Below are positions 33,811-44,378 of a DNA stretch of 64,000 nucleotides, piece after piece; position 1 is the stretch's first letter; every line of letters starts with the position of its first letter. Both the position numbers and the translations under genes were made by a program. The stretch lies in NCBI GenBank assembly GCA_002900995.3, contig CM035305.1:5116908-5180907 (forward strand). The letters are read 5' to 3'. The notes under the pieces are model-generated. The model did not search any database and was not told the origin of the DNA. It saw only the letters and a program-made list of their open reading frames with translations. This DNA comes from Ganoderma boninense (taxonomy: Eukaryota > Basidiomycota > Agaricomycetes > Polyporales > Polyporaceae).

Positions 33811-34800
33811 GGTCCTTCCGAACCCGTCTGGTCACCGCGAGGTGTCGGATGAGACGCTGAGAACATTGACAAAATCATCCTGTTGTTGCGTTGACAGCGG
33901 GTCACAGCGTCGCGTACGCTCGAAGACACCCTAGGTCCTTGCCCTGCACGTCGGGAGGCTGCGCTCAGGGAAGCCAGATCATCAACACGCCTGATACGAC
34001 ACTTGAAAAACTGAGTTCCCTTACCTCATTCCTCCTGACGAGCGGCCGACTCCTCGTGGTCCTTCCAAACTGGTCTAATCACCGCGAGACGTCGCGGAGA
34101 CGCTGAGAACATTGCCAAAATCGTCCCGTTGTGCTGACAGCGGGTCACGGTCTCACGGACGTTCGACGACATCCTGGATATCCAGAGGCTGCGCTTCGAG
34201 AAGCCTGGCCAAGATAATCAACACGCCGGACAGTACGCCCGAAGAGACTGGTTCCCTTACCTCATTCCTCCCGACGAGTGGCCGACTCCTCGTGGTCCTT
34301 CCAAACCGGTCTAATCACCGCGAGACGTCGCGGAGACGCTGAGAACATTGCCAAAATCGTCCCGTTGTGCTGACAGCGGGTCACAGTCTCACGGACGCTC
34401 GAAGACATCCAGAGGCTGCGCTTCGAGAAGCCTAACCAAGATCATCAACACGCCTCACAGGACGCCCGAAGAGACTGGTTCCCTTACCTCATTCCTCCCG
34501 ACGAGCGGCCGACTCCTCGTGGTCCTTCCAAACCGGTCTAATCACCGCGAGATGTCGCGGAGACGCTGGGAACATTGCCAAAATCGTCCCGTTGTGCTGA
34601 CAGCGGGTCACGGTCTCACGGACATTCGACGACATCCTGGATATCCAGAGGCTGCGCTTCGAGAAGCCTGGCCAAGATAATCAACACGCCGGACAGGACT
34701 GAAGAGACCGGTTCCCTTACCTCATTCCTCCCGACGAGCCGTCTGCTTCTCGTGGTCCTTCCAAATTAGTCTTGGCCTTGGCAGCGGGTCACGAACGGCA
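33811..34800 (+). repeat. Tandem satellite, four units of about 235 bp plus a partial unit
   Basis: Units begin at GGTCCTTCC at 33811, 34058, 34294, 34521 and 34754, giving periods of 247, 236, 227 and 233 bp; the fifth unit breaks off after about 45 bp. Units 2-4 are nearly identical and unit 1 is the most diverged. Length differences come from small deletions. Each of units 2-4 holds an open frame on the plus strand, starting at TTG (not ATG) and ending in a stop, with the shared peptide MPKSSRCADSGS at its start if TTG is read as Met. Translation is therefore doubtful. Confidence 0.9.
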
Positions 34801-35064
34801 CGGCGAACTGGGTCCCCTCGTTCATTCCTCGCTATAGGAGGATGGAAGTCGCGCTGCTTGAGGAATTTCCGAGCCCGGAATTATGTGGGAGAATCACTCA
34901 TGATCTGGCAGCTCTTGCCTCGTTGCATGGTAAACCGCGACACGCTCACCGGGGAATAGACCTGGACTGCTGTCGTAGAAGGCATTCTGCCCAGTTCTCT
35001 TCTCGTGGAGACCCGACGTCATTAGTAGGGAGTGTGAAAGACCTAGGGTAGACGCCGCAAACAC
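34801..35064. other. Leader of the 480-aa gene
   Basis: Between satellite and ATG at 35065. An open frame at 34842-35051 starts with ATG (MEVALLEEFPSPELCG) but ends in a stop before the next gene and has no splice link. Not annotated as a gene. Confidence 0.3.
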
Positions 35065-36756
35065 ATGAGCAGCAGGGACGAGTGTCCGCGCCCGGTGAGG
35101 ACAAGCGCTATGCGCCGAGCAAACGTACGTCCCTTACTTAGGAGGTCTGGTGACCGGATTACACTGCTGTGATTTTCCTTATTTAGCAATTGGTCGGGGG
35201 TGATCGATCAATTTCGGAAGATAGGCGGCCATCGGCCAACAAGGTATCGTTTGCCTCGGAACGTCCAACAATTCGGGCCTGCTCCTACTCCCACACTGTG
35301 CTCATAGGTTGTTCGAAATCGGGATGCCTTACGTCTGGCTGGCCAGCCGTAACCGCCCGAGACAACGACATAAAGCGTCGGTGTGCTGGAAACCCAGCCA
35401 TGCTTCAGGCATCAACGTGGTCCAACAACCCTCCGAGTTCTGTCGCTGCTCTCAAGGTTTTGAAGATGCCAAACCAGGGTGAGTGATCATTGTTGTCATG
35501 ATACTTACCTGCTGGAGTCGAAGGATCGGACTGATACATTGACGCAGGTGCTGGGTTGCAGCCCGACGGCACTCTTCCCCTTCAGGAGTTCTGGGAGGCC
35601 GTAGGTTTTGGAGACCCTACCTTCGTACCCGACTTCAGCCTCATCGGCCTCGAAGAACACGACCGAATGATGGATTCATTCCTCCGCTCCGCGCCTGACT
35701 CGGTGTTCCTACCCCCGATCAATACCCTCCCCACCGGCCGCGAGGAGCTGCTGGACCTCTTTCACCAGGTGTGCTTGAACTTCTTGTCGTTTTCGATGCC
35801 AGATCGCGTGTCCCTCCTCGGCGGCGGGGAAGAATTCACCCTCAATCATCTCCTCCTCGCCCTCGCCATCTTCCGGTACCCAGACAATGTGGGGTTCCCG
35901 GACGATGTGAATGACATCGCCACCAACCTCGGGATAGTACTCCGAAAGTCCGTTGCCTCTTATCACTTCTAGTTTATGCACGCTAACGAACGTCTTTTCA
36001 ACCGCCGTATAGAATGCTTTTGGAGTTTCTGAATTGGACGAACCGTTGGTCCGCCTCGCAGATCCGTGCCAGGCTCTCCAGCCGTGACCCGACTCTTTCC
36101 GCCAACAATCTCATCCAGCAAGGGTGTAAGTCTCTATCACCCTTGTCTCGCAATATAGTCTCTTACATCCGAATACAGTGATCGAACTTACTACACGCCC
36201 GGATATCTGCGACAAGGAGAGCAAGTGGCTCTTCACCATGATCTGTGCCGTCGGCTTGCTCCCGGAAATCTGGGGGATTGGCCAGTCTCGCCAGACGTCT
36301 GGCTCTTTTCCCGCCGATCAGGGGCCAGCCTTGCCTCCTCAGGCGACCTCCGTTCACCCAGGATCTACTGACCGGGCTGCCCAGCTGAGGCAGAACCGCG
36401 GAGCGAGCGCTTCCCGTGTCAGCCTTTCGTCGACGTCCATCTCCTCGCGTAGTTCCGCGACCCATGATGCGCCTTCGATTGCTAGGATTCACGAACTCAA
36501 CTACATCATCCGCTTGGAGAAGCACCGCATCCTGCTGTCGGCAAACGAGCGTTCCCTCATGTGCAAGGTCTCCGATCATTTCTACCGCAGCATTCTCTTG
36601 CAATACTCGCACTACTTCAACGGGGCTAGCATGTCCGAGAGGTACAACAGCCTCATCTTGCGGAACCCGAACATCATGGCTCGCGTCGTGCTTCGGTGCT
36701 ACGAGCACATGTTAAGGGATCTCAAGATCCTTTGCGGGGAGGACAGTGTTCAGTGA
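35065..36756 (+). CDS. Uncharacterised protein, helical (480 aa), island gene
   Basis: Five exons fit in phase: 35065-35124, 35187-35478, 35548-35947, 36013-36125 and 36179-36756. The start MSSRDECPRP was chosen because the first donor (GTACGT) and the acceptor before QLVGGDRS keep phase. Residues about 120-250 form an acidic, hydrophobic region (LQEFWEAVGFGDP, FHQVCLNFLSFSMP). Then come MLLEFLNWTNRWSASQIRA and ESKWLFTMICAVGLLPEIWG, a Ser/Arg-rich linker (ASRVSLSSTSISSRSS), and a C-terminal helical domain of about 90 residues (HELNYIIRLEKHRILL..VVLRCYEHMLRDL). Layout and length parallel the 487-aa protein at 21650-23334, and both carry LPE(I/L)W at the same relative place, so distant relation is plausible but unproven. 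No known domain, no function proposed. Confidence 0.75.
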
Positions 36757-38125
36757 ACTCTAGGGGAGTTCGCGATTTGGATCGCGCTGTTCCGTCGTGA
36801 CGGGTGTGCTTACTGTCTCTTCTCTCTACAAGTGGACTATGTCTTCGCGTCGCCTGTCTTCGCTCTGACAAGATGTAGTGTAGACTTGTCCTTGTGCCAC
36901 GTGATCTTGTGACTGACATGTTAATTTGGATTGCCGTCGAATGTTGATCGTTTTCATACCTAGACCTCTACGGATTCATCTCACACGACGCACGACCCAG
37001 CATTGTGCCTCTGGCAACCACTAAGACCTTCCAGTGGACAGGCCTGATTCCACCCGTTCTTTCGGTTGAGTTAGTGGTAAACTCCCGAAGCGCTCCGAGT
37101 TTTAGCTACCGGAGGGATCAGAGCGTTTGGTTGCTTTCTGCTGTAACGATCGCTGGCTGGCCTCCTTTCTGCTACTCATGGTCGTCTCCCTTGAACGTTT
37201 TATGGCTTCATGTCTATTGGAAGGTAAGCAAGTATCATCACGCGTCTGTCGTTCAGTGGGTTCCGCTCTTCCGGAGGAGGCTTTCAGATCATCTTTGGTA
37301 GAAGGCGGCGAGGGTGATTACGGTCAGTATTTCTAGGGGCTCACGCTACTGTCATGTATGCAGAGGTGAGTGTACGCTATCACTATCATGGTGCAGTGTG
37401 TGATCAGTGACGTATCTTTGCAGGCTGAGGAAGAGGCTGTTAGTTTGGCGCTGAGAAGCTGCTCTCTAGGGCATGGGCGGTTTTCGGTGTTGAGGTGAGC
37501 ATCTTTATGGAAGGCGCAATAAGTTGCCCGTAATACATCGGGTTAAAATGCAGGATTTTCACGAGTCAAATCTCCCAACGTGCGCTGTGCCCGACGCGCA
37601 TCTCCGTCGATACCTCCTTGTGGCCGCGCCTAAGGCGACACTGCCGCGGCGGCTCCCTTGGTGTGATGAGACTTTTGTAGGCATCCGGACTTCTCCTCCC
37701 TTCCCTCGCACGCTGCCTACAGGTAAGATGCGTGAAGGGCCTCGCTACCTTGCGTCTCGCTCATGCCACCCACTGAGCTTTCTTTTCGTTATCATAGCTG
37801 CGAGCCATCTGACGAATCTTATCCAACAAAGTACCGACCTCTGAGCGCAAGACTGGGCCGCGTGGACTGGGGCTGGCGTCATCCCTCGAAACCGGACTAT
37901 CGCAGTCGCAGTCCTTCGCTACGCAAACGAGCTGGGCTCGCCAGCAGTTGGGAAAGAAGCAGCAGCCGGAGCAGCAGAAGCAGATGGAGGCGGAGAAACA
38001 GTCTGCACCTCAGCAGAAACAGCAGCCATAACAGGAGCCCGAGCTAACGGCGAATCGAGGATGCAACACGGAGATCGCCCAACAGTATAGCGACCTTCCT
38101 GATTCGTATCGAAGAGACGACAAGT
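36757..38125. other. No supported gene; second copy of the dispersed repeat
   Basis: Contains the downstream flank of the 480-aa gene, the repeat at 37585-37740 and an Arg/Ser-rich low-complexity stretch (37880-38040). The latter may be the degraded leader of the gag-like relic that follows. Confidence 0.35.
37585..37740 (+). repeat. Diverged dispersed repeat, copy 2
   Basis: Counterpart of 7190-7420. The end CGCACGCTGCCTACAGGTAAG is the best-matching part. Confidence 0.45.
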
Positions 38126-39061
38126 CGTGAAGTTGGGTCACTCTCGCGCCCGCCGACAAGCTCGGAATACGAGGGACACCCGACGACGATCCCACTGCTA
38201 TCTCGGCTCTCGATACATATTGCGCCCAGGTCGACCGACAAGATCGACAGCGCTCGGAATGCCGCGCAGCCTCGTGGTAAGGATCGCGAGAGTCCACAGT
38301 CGAGGGGCATCAGAACAGAGACAGTGCGCGGGAGATATTGAGGACACTCCGCAAGTCCAAGGGCAAGAGACGCGCCGACCGCGAAGCCGATCACGTTCTG
38401 ATTTTAGCCGGCGAACGCGCTCTAATTCGCTCTCCTCCCTCACTCTTAGCGAGGATGAGCCCTCTTCGAAGAGGCAGAAGCCTGGCCTCGAAGAATATCC
38501 GTGGTCGACCTCGAACGCCATCGCCGAGAAGACCCTACGGCTCGAGGTGCTTGAGACGGTCTGCCTCGGAAGTACGCAAAGGACATCCGCTTCACGAAGG
38601 ACAACCTCATCGATTCCGTGGGTGCACCAAAGTCTCTGGACGCCGAGTGGAGAACCGTTGTGTATGGCAAGCTGGTCGACCTCGGCCATGCCTCCAGCGG
38701 CCAATACTCGCTCGGTGTCGACGAGAAGCACACGCGGAAGTTCGGCCCGCTCGAGCTCTCCCACCGCGCGATCACTCCTGCAAGGACTATCAAGTGCGCC
38801 GGCGACCGGGTCATCGCATCGCAGAAAACTACGGCCTCGATCCTCTACGCGTTCCGGCACCGCAAGCTTGAGCTCGAGGGATACTATGCCCACATTTTCA
38901 GCCCTTCCGGAGCCATATATACACCGACCTTCGCTACCGCGTGCTCGACTACTACAGTGCGACAGGGATTTGCATGTGAATTCCTACGTATTCACACACC
39001 CGGCGGGCGTAAAATTCGCGTCGGCTGTGGTGTTGTAAATGAAGTTAGTGACAGAGCTTAG
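38126..39061 (+). pseudogene. Gag-like mobile-element protein remnant
   Basis: An Arg/Ser-rich start leads to SEDEPSSKRQKPGLEEYPWS (about 38450-38510) in one frame. The rest, KYAKDIRFTKDNLIDSVGAP, DAEWRTVVYGKLVDL, ARTIKCAGDRVIASQKT and FRHRKLELEGYYAHIFS (about 38570-38905), lies in another frame. The order (small basic/acidic N-terminus, W..V..GK.VDL, then FPHR-like..EL..Y..Y) resembles the gag-like protein found in many basidiomycete retroelements, from memory of the family. The frame change near 38560-38575 has no splice sites, and the expected zinc-knuckle C-terminus is absent after 38950. A dead fragment. Confidence 0.5.
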
Positions 39062-41266
39062 GATGCGCCGCTGTTCAGCGCAAGCGTGCAAGTTACGCCG
39101 ACGTTTGCGCTGGATGAAGAGACTGAGTGCGATGAAAGAGCGGGGGATCGTTTGGTGGCGGACAAAAGTAAATTCTTTGGCGCCGTTCGTACACGTACCT
39201 ACTCATTTGGTGTTGCTTTGTTACGCTGTCCTAAAAGATGGCACGACGACCTTGCAGTTGACGATATAGAATCATACGCGATCATGACCACCCTATGTGC
39301 CAGACGTGGTGAGAGAACTTCCTCTAGATTCAGTTTCGTCAGGCTTGGTACGTACTTGCCCGAGATGTGGCCGTAGGTTCGCAGCCTGAAAATCTAGTTT
39401 GGACGCCCCGTACATGAGGAACCACATCACTACCCTTGTGGTCCCCCGTGGAGGATGAGATCTGATCGTGCGATGCGAAGGGTAGCCATGGTATGCCTAT
39501 GAGCACCAAGCTAACATCTGACATCGAATCAATTCACGGGCAGTGTTGAATAAGCCGCCGAGTACATGCGACGTAGATAACAGTAGATACGAAGACGAAA
39601 GAATCGGCATAGGGTAGTGCGCAGACACCGGTAGCGAGCAGTCGTGCGAGAAACACGCGCTTTAGATCTTGACATTGACGTCGATGACGCGGAGTAATCA
39701 GTCGTCGGTCGGCTCATGGGCAACACAGAGTGGATGCTGCAATGGCCTCTACTGAACGGGGTGTAAGACGACGCGTAAGCTGAAGGACAGTCGGTGAACT
39801 CCTACGAAAATACGATAGATTGCTTACCAGAAGAAGAGGAAGCCTGGGGGGATGGGCTGTTCAATCGAGATTCGAGTGTAATGGCTGAGGCGCGAGACCG
39901 CCGAGGGTCGGGTATGCTACGGAAGAAGAATCATGAGATGAAAGTTGGGAGCGGAGATATGGGAGTCACGATACTTACACCAATGGGGGTCGTCTTTCGC
40001 CGGGTTCCACGTTGCGAAGGTTGACTTTGCGCATGAATAAATAGACTTAAGGCACGCGAGGAAAGGTGTTAGGGTCGCGGGGAACCACAATGGGGAGCAG
40101 AGAAATGCGCCGTAGGGTAGAAGGTACTTGCATTTAGTTGCCGAGAAAAGGAAGCAAAAAGTAACTGTCGGTAGACGCCGAATGACATGGAGCGCGAGCT
40201 GGTCTGAACGTTCTGCAATCATGTGCTCTCCCGGGGCATTCAAGTGGACCATGCGATGGTTCTCCGGACGTCCAAGGAGACTGAATGCGCCGTGACATGA
40301 GACCGTGACTAAACGCGAGATAGCCGCGTCAGGTTGGAATATGAATCGAGCTTGTTAGTTGAGGTTTCGCCGGCCACTGCTGGAAGACTCGTCTGTAGGT
40401 TGGTCTTTTGGGGTGGACTGTAACCTTGCCAGAGATGGGCCCGGCAGTTCGGGGGGAGGGTCTCCCACTGTCCGACGTGTAGCGACGACTCCACCAGCGT
40501 GTCAGCGGGGTTCCCACGCCCCTCGTCGAAGTCCGGATCAGGCTTGGAAGCTGTCTTCCTTTGATAGATGTACGTAAAAATACAGCCACTCCTTCCAAAT
40601 GATGTCATCCGGATCTACAAGGTGCTTCTCTTCGGAGGGGGCGTTGCGGCCTGGAAAAAATATATTTATGCTTTGTATAGGGTACAGGGACACTACTGCT
40701 GAATATCATAGGGAGGAAGTAGCGTAGGAAATGAAAGTGTGGTCTGAGCTCCAGCACAGTCCAATTCTGTAAGATGAAGCTTGACAGGGTGGAGTCGAAG
40801 ATTTTGGTATGGTATGCGAGAAAGTACTATGCAGTGAAGGTCATTGCCCTCAAGGGGACCTGTTGGCGAAAGATGTAGTGCTCGAACGAGGATACTACAT
40901 GAATGAAACCAACTGAGAAGCGGGAGTAGGTAAAAAGGGAGACCAAGGAACGCGACAAGGACAAAAGAAGGGCATCTAAATTCCACGTCAAACTCGTCGA
41001 CATGCCTGCGAGAAGAAAAGGTCAGTGCGAAGGCTATGCCAGTGTCGGGGATAACGTACGTGATCCGGACGTAATGGAAGTTGTGCTGGATGGTTGACAA
41101 AACCAACAACAAACTGCGAAAGAGTGGTAAGCATTGACAGCCTGGGAGGGAACGAAACGCACCTGCGAATCGCGCATCTGGTATGAGACGAGAGACTGAC
41201 GACGAGCCTCGATGAGCCTCGCCGCAGTCATGTAGACAAAAAACACGCACCTTGTACGCAGCGGCC
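39062..41266. other. No supported gene
   Basis: About 2.2 kb. The minus-strand frame 40693-41298 (201 codons) overlaps the end of the small membrane-protein gene and is probably its 3' untranslated region: introns with GTGCGT/AG ends are visible there. Confidence 0.35.
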
Positions 41267-41557
41267 TCAATCGGAGGCATCCGCGATATCGAGAGCATCG
41301 ACCGTGCCGCTGTTCACGAGAGCGCCGACGACGTCCATCGCGATCGCCTCAGGATCGGCCTCCGTGGCGCGCTGGAGGCGGCGCCGGATAGCGACGGCAG
41401 CTCCCCCGCCTCCAAAGACGACGACGAGGATCACAGCGACCGCGGTGACGTTGATGTTGACGGTGGTGGACGTGGTGGACGTGGACATGGCGGTACGAGG
41501 GCTGAGGGCGAGGGAGGAGTGAGATGGTGGTGGATGGGGAGAGAGAGCGAGGGCCAT
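41267..41557 (-). CDS. Single-pass membrane protein with EADPEAI motif (96 aa)
   Basis: ATG at 41557 opens a Ser/Pro/Thr-rich N-terminus; a second in-frame ATG (MSTSTTSTT) would give about 73 residues. A hydrophobic segment (VTAVAVILVVVFGGGGAAVAI) is followed by arginines (RRRLQR) and ATEADPEAIAMDVV, then a short acidic tail to TGA. The same order is found in the 185-aa protein at 5962-6519, which has extra repeats. Function unknown; likely a small membrane protein with a cytosolic tail. Confidence 0.55.
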   Translation of the reverse strand: MALALSPHPPPSHSSLALSPRTAMSTSTTSTTVNINVTAVAVILVVVFGGGGAAVAIRRRLQRATEADPEAIAMDVVGALVNSGTVDALDIADASD

Positions 41558-42208
41558 GTTCTCACTCGCTGTCAGAAACCAAATAGAGCTATTCGAGCTC
41601 CGCCGAATCTGGTGTGTCTTGAACAAACGGTTCAAATGAGAGCTAACTGTGAGCCTACCATGAGATCTGAGATCTATAGCAGTGAAATTAGTGAAGTCCC
41701 ATATGATTGCCATTTTTTGGACAAGCAGATTTGCCTCTGGTTGTCCCCGATCGCTGCCAGGAGTATATTTGCGGAGAACGAAAAGCCGGCGACTCCCGGC
41801 TGGCTAGGTTGACCGGGCCACCGGAACCATTGAAAGCCGACTTGTGAGCGCTCGTACTATCATCAACATTATGTCAGCGTCCGATAGCTCTCGGACAAAT
41901 CGGTTCTTTTGGGTGGACTAGGGAATCCGTCCTCGTCTTGCATACAGTACATGTATAGAAAAAGGCGTACGAGCATGGGACGTGAGGGTAAATCTCTAAC
42001 CTTTACGCCGAGCAGGAGCGGGGAGGAGGGGAGAGGTTGCGTGGACGGGTGAGTCCTGCCGCTAAGCGGGTCCGAGCACACCGGGGAAAACCGGAATAAG
42101 CGGCGCAGACGCCGATAGGCACGGGATCATTCCTTGATTTCATCCATGTACGTCTCGCCAGCCGTAATCAAAGGCGACGCACAAAGTTACAACGGGCAAA
42201 GAAAACAT
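41558..42208. other. Intergenic
   Basis: Promoter side of the small membrane-protein gene and 3' flank of the tRNA. No coding signal. Confidence 0.4.
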
Positions 42209-42292
42209 ACACTGAGCGGGAGTCGAACCCACGCCGCTTGCTGTCTCGAGTTGTGATGGAAGGCAAGCATGATACCGTTTCACCATCAGTGT
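42209..42292 (-). tRNA. tRNA-Gly(UCC) with a 14-nt intron
   Basis: On the minus strand a complete cloverleaf can be drawn. The 7-bp acceptor stem ACACTGA/TCAGTGT is perfect. The D arm contains GGTGAAACGGTATCA. The anticodon stem is CTTGC/GCAAG with loop C-T-TCC-A, then an intron of 14 nt directly 3' of the base after the anticodon, then A. The variable loop has 4 nt. The T arm is GTGGG-TTCGACT-CCCGC. Intron position is the canonical eukaryotic one (37/38). CCA is not encoded, as expected. A short T run follows the 3' end only weakly. Confidence 0.9.
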
Positions 42293-42699
42293 ATATTAGA
42301 CGCCATCGCTTACAAGATCATGGCAGTAGTCTTCTCACTGAGAGGCACTGCGGTCCCTGCCATCTCCTGCGGCTGCGCCATAACTTGACCGCCAACCACC
42401 CCCATCTACCTACGTCGTCTTGTTCCACCACAAAATGGTGCTACATTTCCAATTTTTTGGGACATGCGAGCAAGGTAACAGTGTGTATATATCATCTTGG
42501 ACCTTAATCCGGCTTGCGATGGGCTAACCAGATTCGAGTTTTCGAGCACGAAAACCCTCGGAGTTGCTCTAGGCTCTGGACTCACCATATATATGTATGC
42601 TAGCCATGAACCTCGACTTTGAAGAAAGATACCGGCTTTTAACAGCACATGTCACCAACTGGTCGCAATTTCGTCTAGGAGCGATGGAAGACAGCTGAC

Positions 42700-43500
42700 G
42701 GAGGCGCCTGCGACGTGACCGCTGCGCCAGGCTATTCTGCTCAGCTCGACTCCTACTACATGGCAGGGGGATGTGGTACCCATGCTTGGACTCGGGAAAA
42801 CTTGGGACCGCCTCACGGGCAGTGTTATTTTGCTCTTTGGCTACGCGGCACGGATACTGTAAGTACTAGCCCCGATCTCACTTTATTCGAGATCGGTAGC
42901 GTCTTCCTTCGACTTCCTGGAGATCCTCGGTACCGCGCCCATCTTCTATGTCACAACCAGGACAGGCGCAGCGCTCGCGGCCGACATGGTCTTCGCCGCA
43001 CAGGATCTCCAACGCCCATCTCATCTTCCCAGATGCCGACATATCACCAAAATCAAATCCCATTTCGATCCCATCGTGAGTCCGACAAATTGCGACTGTC
43101 CGTCAACCCCCGGACGGCTGCAAGCGCTGAGCGCTGAGCTGGCAGTGCACCTCGTCCCAGCCATCTCGTTCCGAACCGGAGTCGACCTCGAAGTCCCCGA
43201 CACCCAGGCGACGGACAGGATTGGCTTCAACGCCCGGGCTGCTCTCGCCCTCGCCCTCTCCGCCAGCGCTTCTGTCACTTCAGGCAACAATGCCATCCGA
43301 GATGTTCAGGAGCTGGGTGGGCCCGTGAACGTCACGACGATATGGTTGTCAGTGCTGGTGCGGATGCGGGGCTGTTCGAGCCGTTCGACGCCGGGGTCGT
43401 TTATCAGCTGTGGGGGCACGAGTGCCAGCAGCTGTGGGGAAACCGCTGAGATGTTCAACATCGGCATCGGAGGCTGGGATGGTTCAACTTCGGCGAAGGG
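42700..43500 (+). pseudogene. Wrecked copy of the secreted multi-exon family (DUF7223-like)
   Basis: Fragments match the two intact genes downstream, in order. FDFLEILGTAPIFYVTTRTG (about 42905-42965) corresponds to LDFGKVLKVGPTFNVNVEAD. LSAELAVHLVPAISFRTGVD (about 43130-43190) corresponds to LAAHVKPSFEFGVTL. ALALALSASASVTSG (about 43240-43290) corresponds to LDLSLTAAADASVSTG. VSAGADAGLFEPFDAGVVYQ (about 43348-43410) corresponds to VNAGANADLFKIIKVNDKV. The pieces lie in different frames and the N-terminal exons are missing. Distance and orientation fit an old tandem copy. Confidence 0.7.
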
Positions 43501-44378
43501 TATCAGGACGGGGGGCTCGTATGCCTCGAACGCGAATATCAACTCGAACTCGACCTTGGCATCAGTCTACGGGAGTGGAGATCAGCATGGGCGGAGGAGC
43601 GCTGTGACGAGCGCTGTGGGCGCCGACTCCGATTTGAAAGGGGAGGATGAGAGCAAAAACACCGGGGTCCACGCTGGCGGCGCATTCTCGCTAGCGTGCA
43701 CAGAGCTGAAACCGGGCCACATCAAGCCGCTCAGCGAGCCGTAGAGTTTGAAGGGTTCTAGGTAGGTTCCGTGTTGCAGTCTGTGGCTAGTACCTCGGTT
43801 TACGTCGTCTATCCCAGTCTGCGAAGTAATGAGCCGTAGAACGCACCTAACCCTTTGGGAGTCGTCGATGTCGATCCCCCACTGGGTCTCTTCCTGACAC
43901 CTTTTGACATTTACTACCCTCCTCGATCTGCGATTTGTCGTGTGGCTGTCCCCTGCTAAAGGTCTTCGCACACGCCCACCGAGACCCTGGTGGTACGTTC
44001 ACGAACTGCCAAGAATGCTACTGACATTATACCAGAGCCAGCTTGAGCAGCTGCGATGCAGAAAGGGCGCACCGAATATCCGTGTCCATGGAACGTGGTG
44101 CACCATCCCACATGGGCGGCATTCCTGTGTTGGAAACGACCTCCAAACATCGGGATGGTCGCCGTCGCGAGGTCATTCTATGCGAGGGCGGCGCGCCGAC
44201 CCCCCGCCAACAGCGCGCGCACTGTGTTGGTAGGTACCGCCTGGGAGGTCGGTAGGTGCGTGGTTCATCAGTCCCTCTTCCGCTTCCTGCTATAAATTCC
44301 GAATGCTTCTTGTGGTTGATGTTCTCCAGGTTCCCCATTTACATTCGTTCTTCTTCTTCTTGATCTTTCTGCTTCGTC
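43501..44378. other. Intergenic with promoter of the first intact array gene
   Basis: No gene. The upstream part is the 3' side of the wrecked copy; the region from 44055 is a promoter listed separately. Confidence 0.4.
44055..44378 (+). promoter_or_regulatory. Upstream region of array gene 1, related to that of gene 2
   Basis: Shares with 47515-47887 the words CACATGGGCGGC (44109 here, 47560 there), a GTCG-CGTCGC/GTAGCAACGC block, GCGCCGAC and GCGCGCACTG/GCCCGCACTG in the same order. A TATAAAT element lies at about 44291, some 85 bp before the ATG. The similarity is expected for duplicated promoters. Confidence 0.55.

Noticed and set aside
33811..34800. Possible CRISPR array
   Set aside because: The units are whole ~235-bp tandem copies without unique spacers, and the organism is a eukaryote.
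34842..35051. Short ATG-initiated frame (69 codons) before the 480-aa gene
   Set aside because: Stops before the next exon, no splice link and no homologue recognised; could be an upstream frame but this is unsupported.
21650..39061. Starship-type giant element
   Set aside because: No tyrosine-recombinase (DUF3435-like) captain gene was seen, and the recombinase present is of the DDE type.
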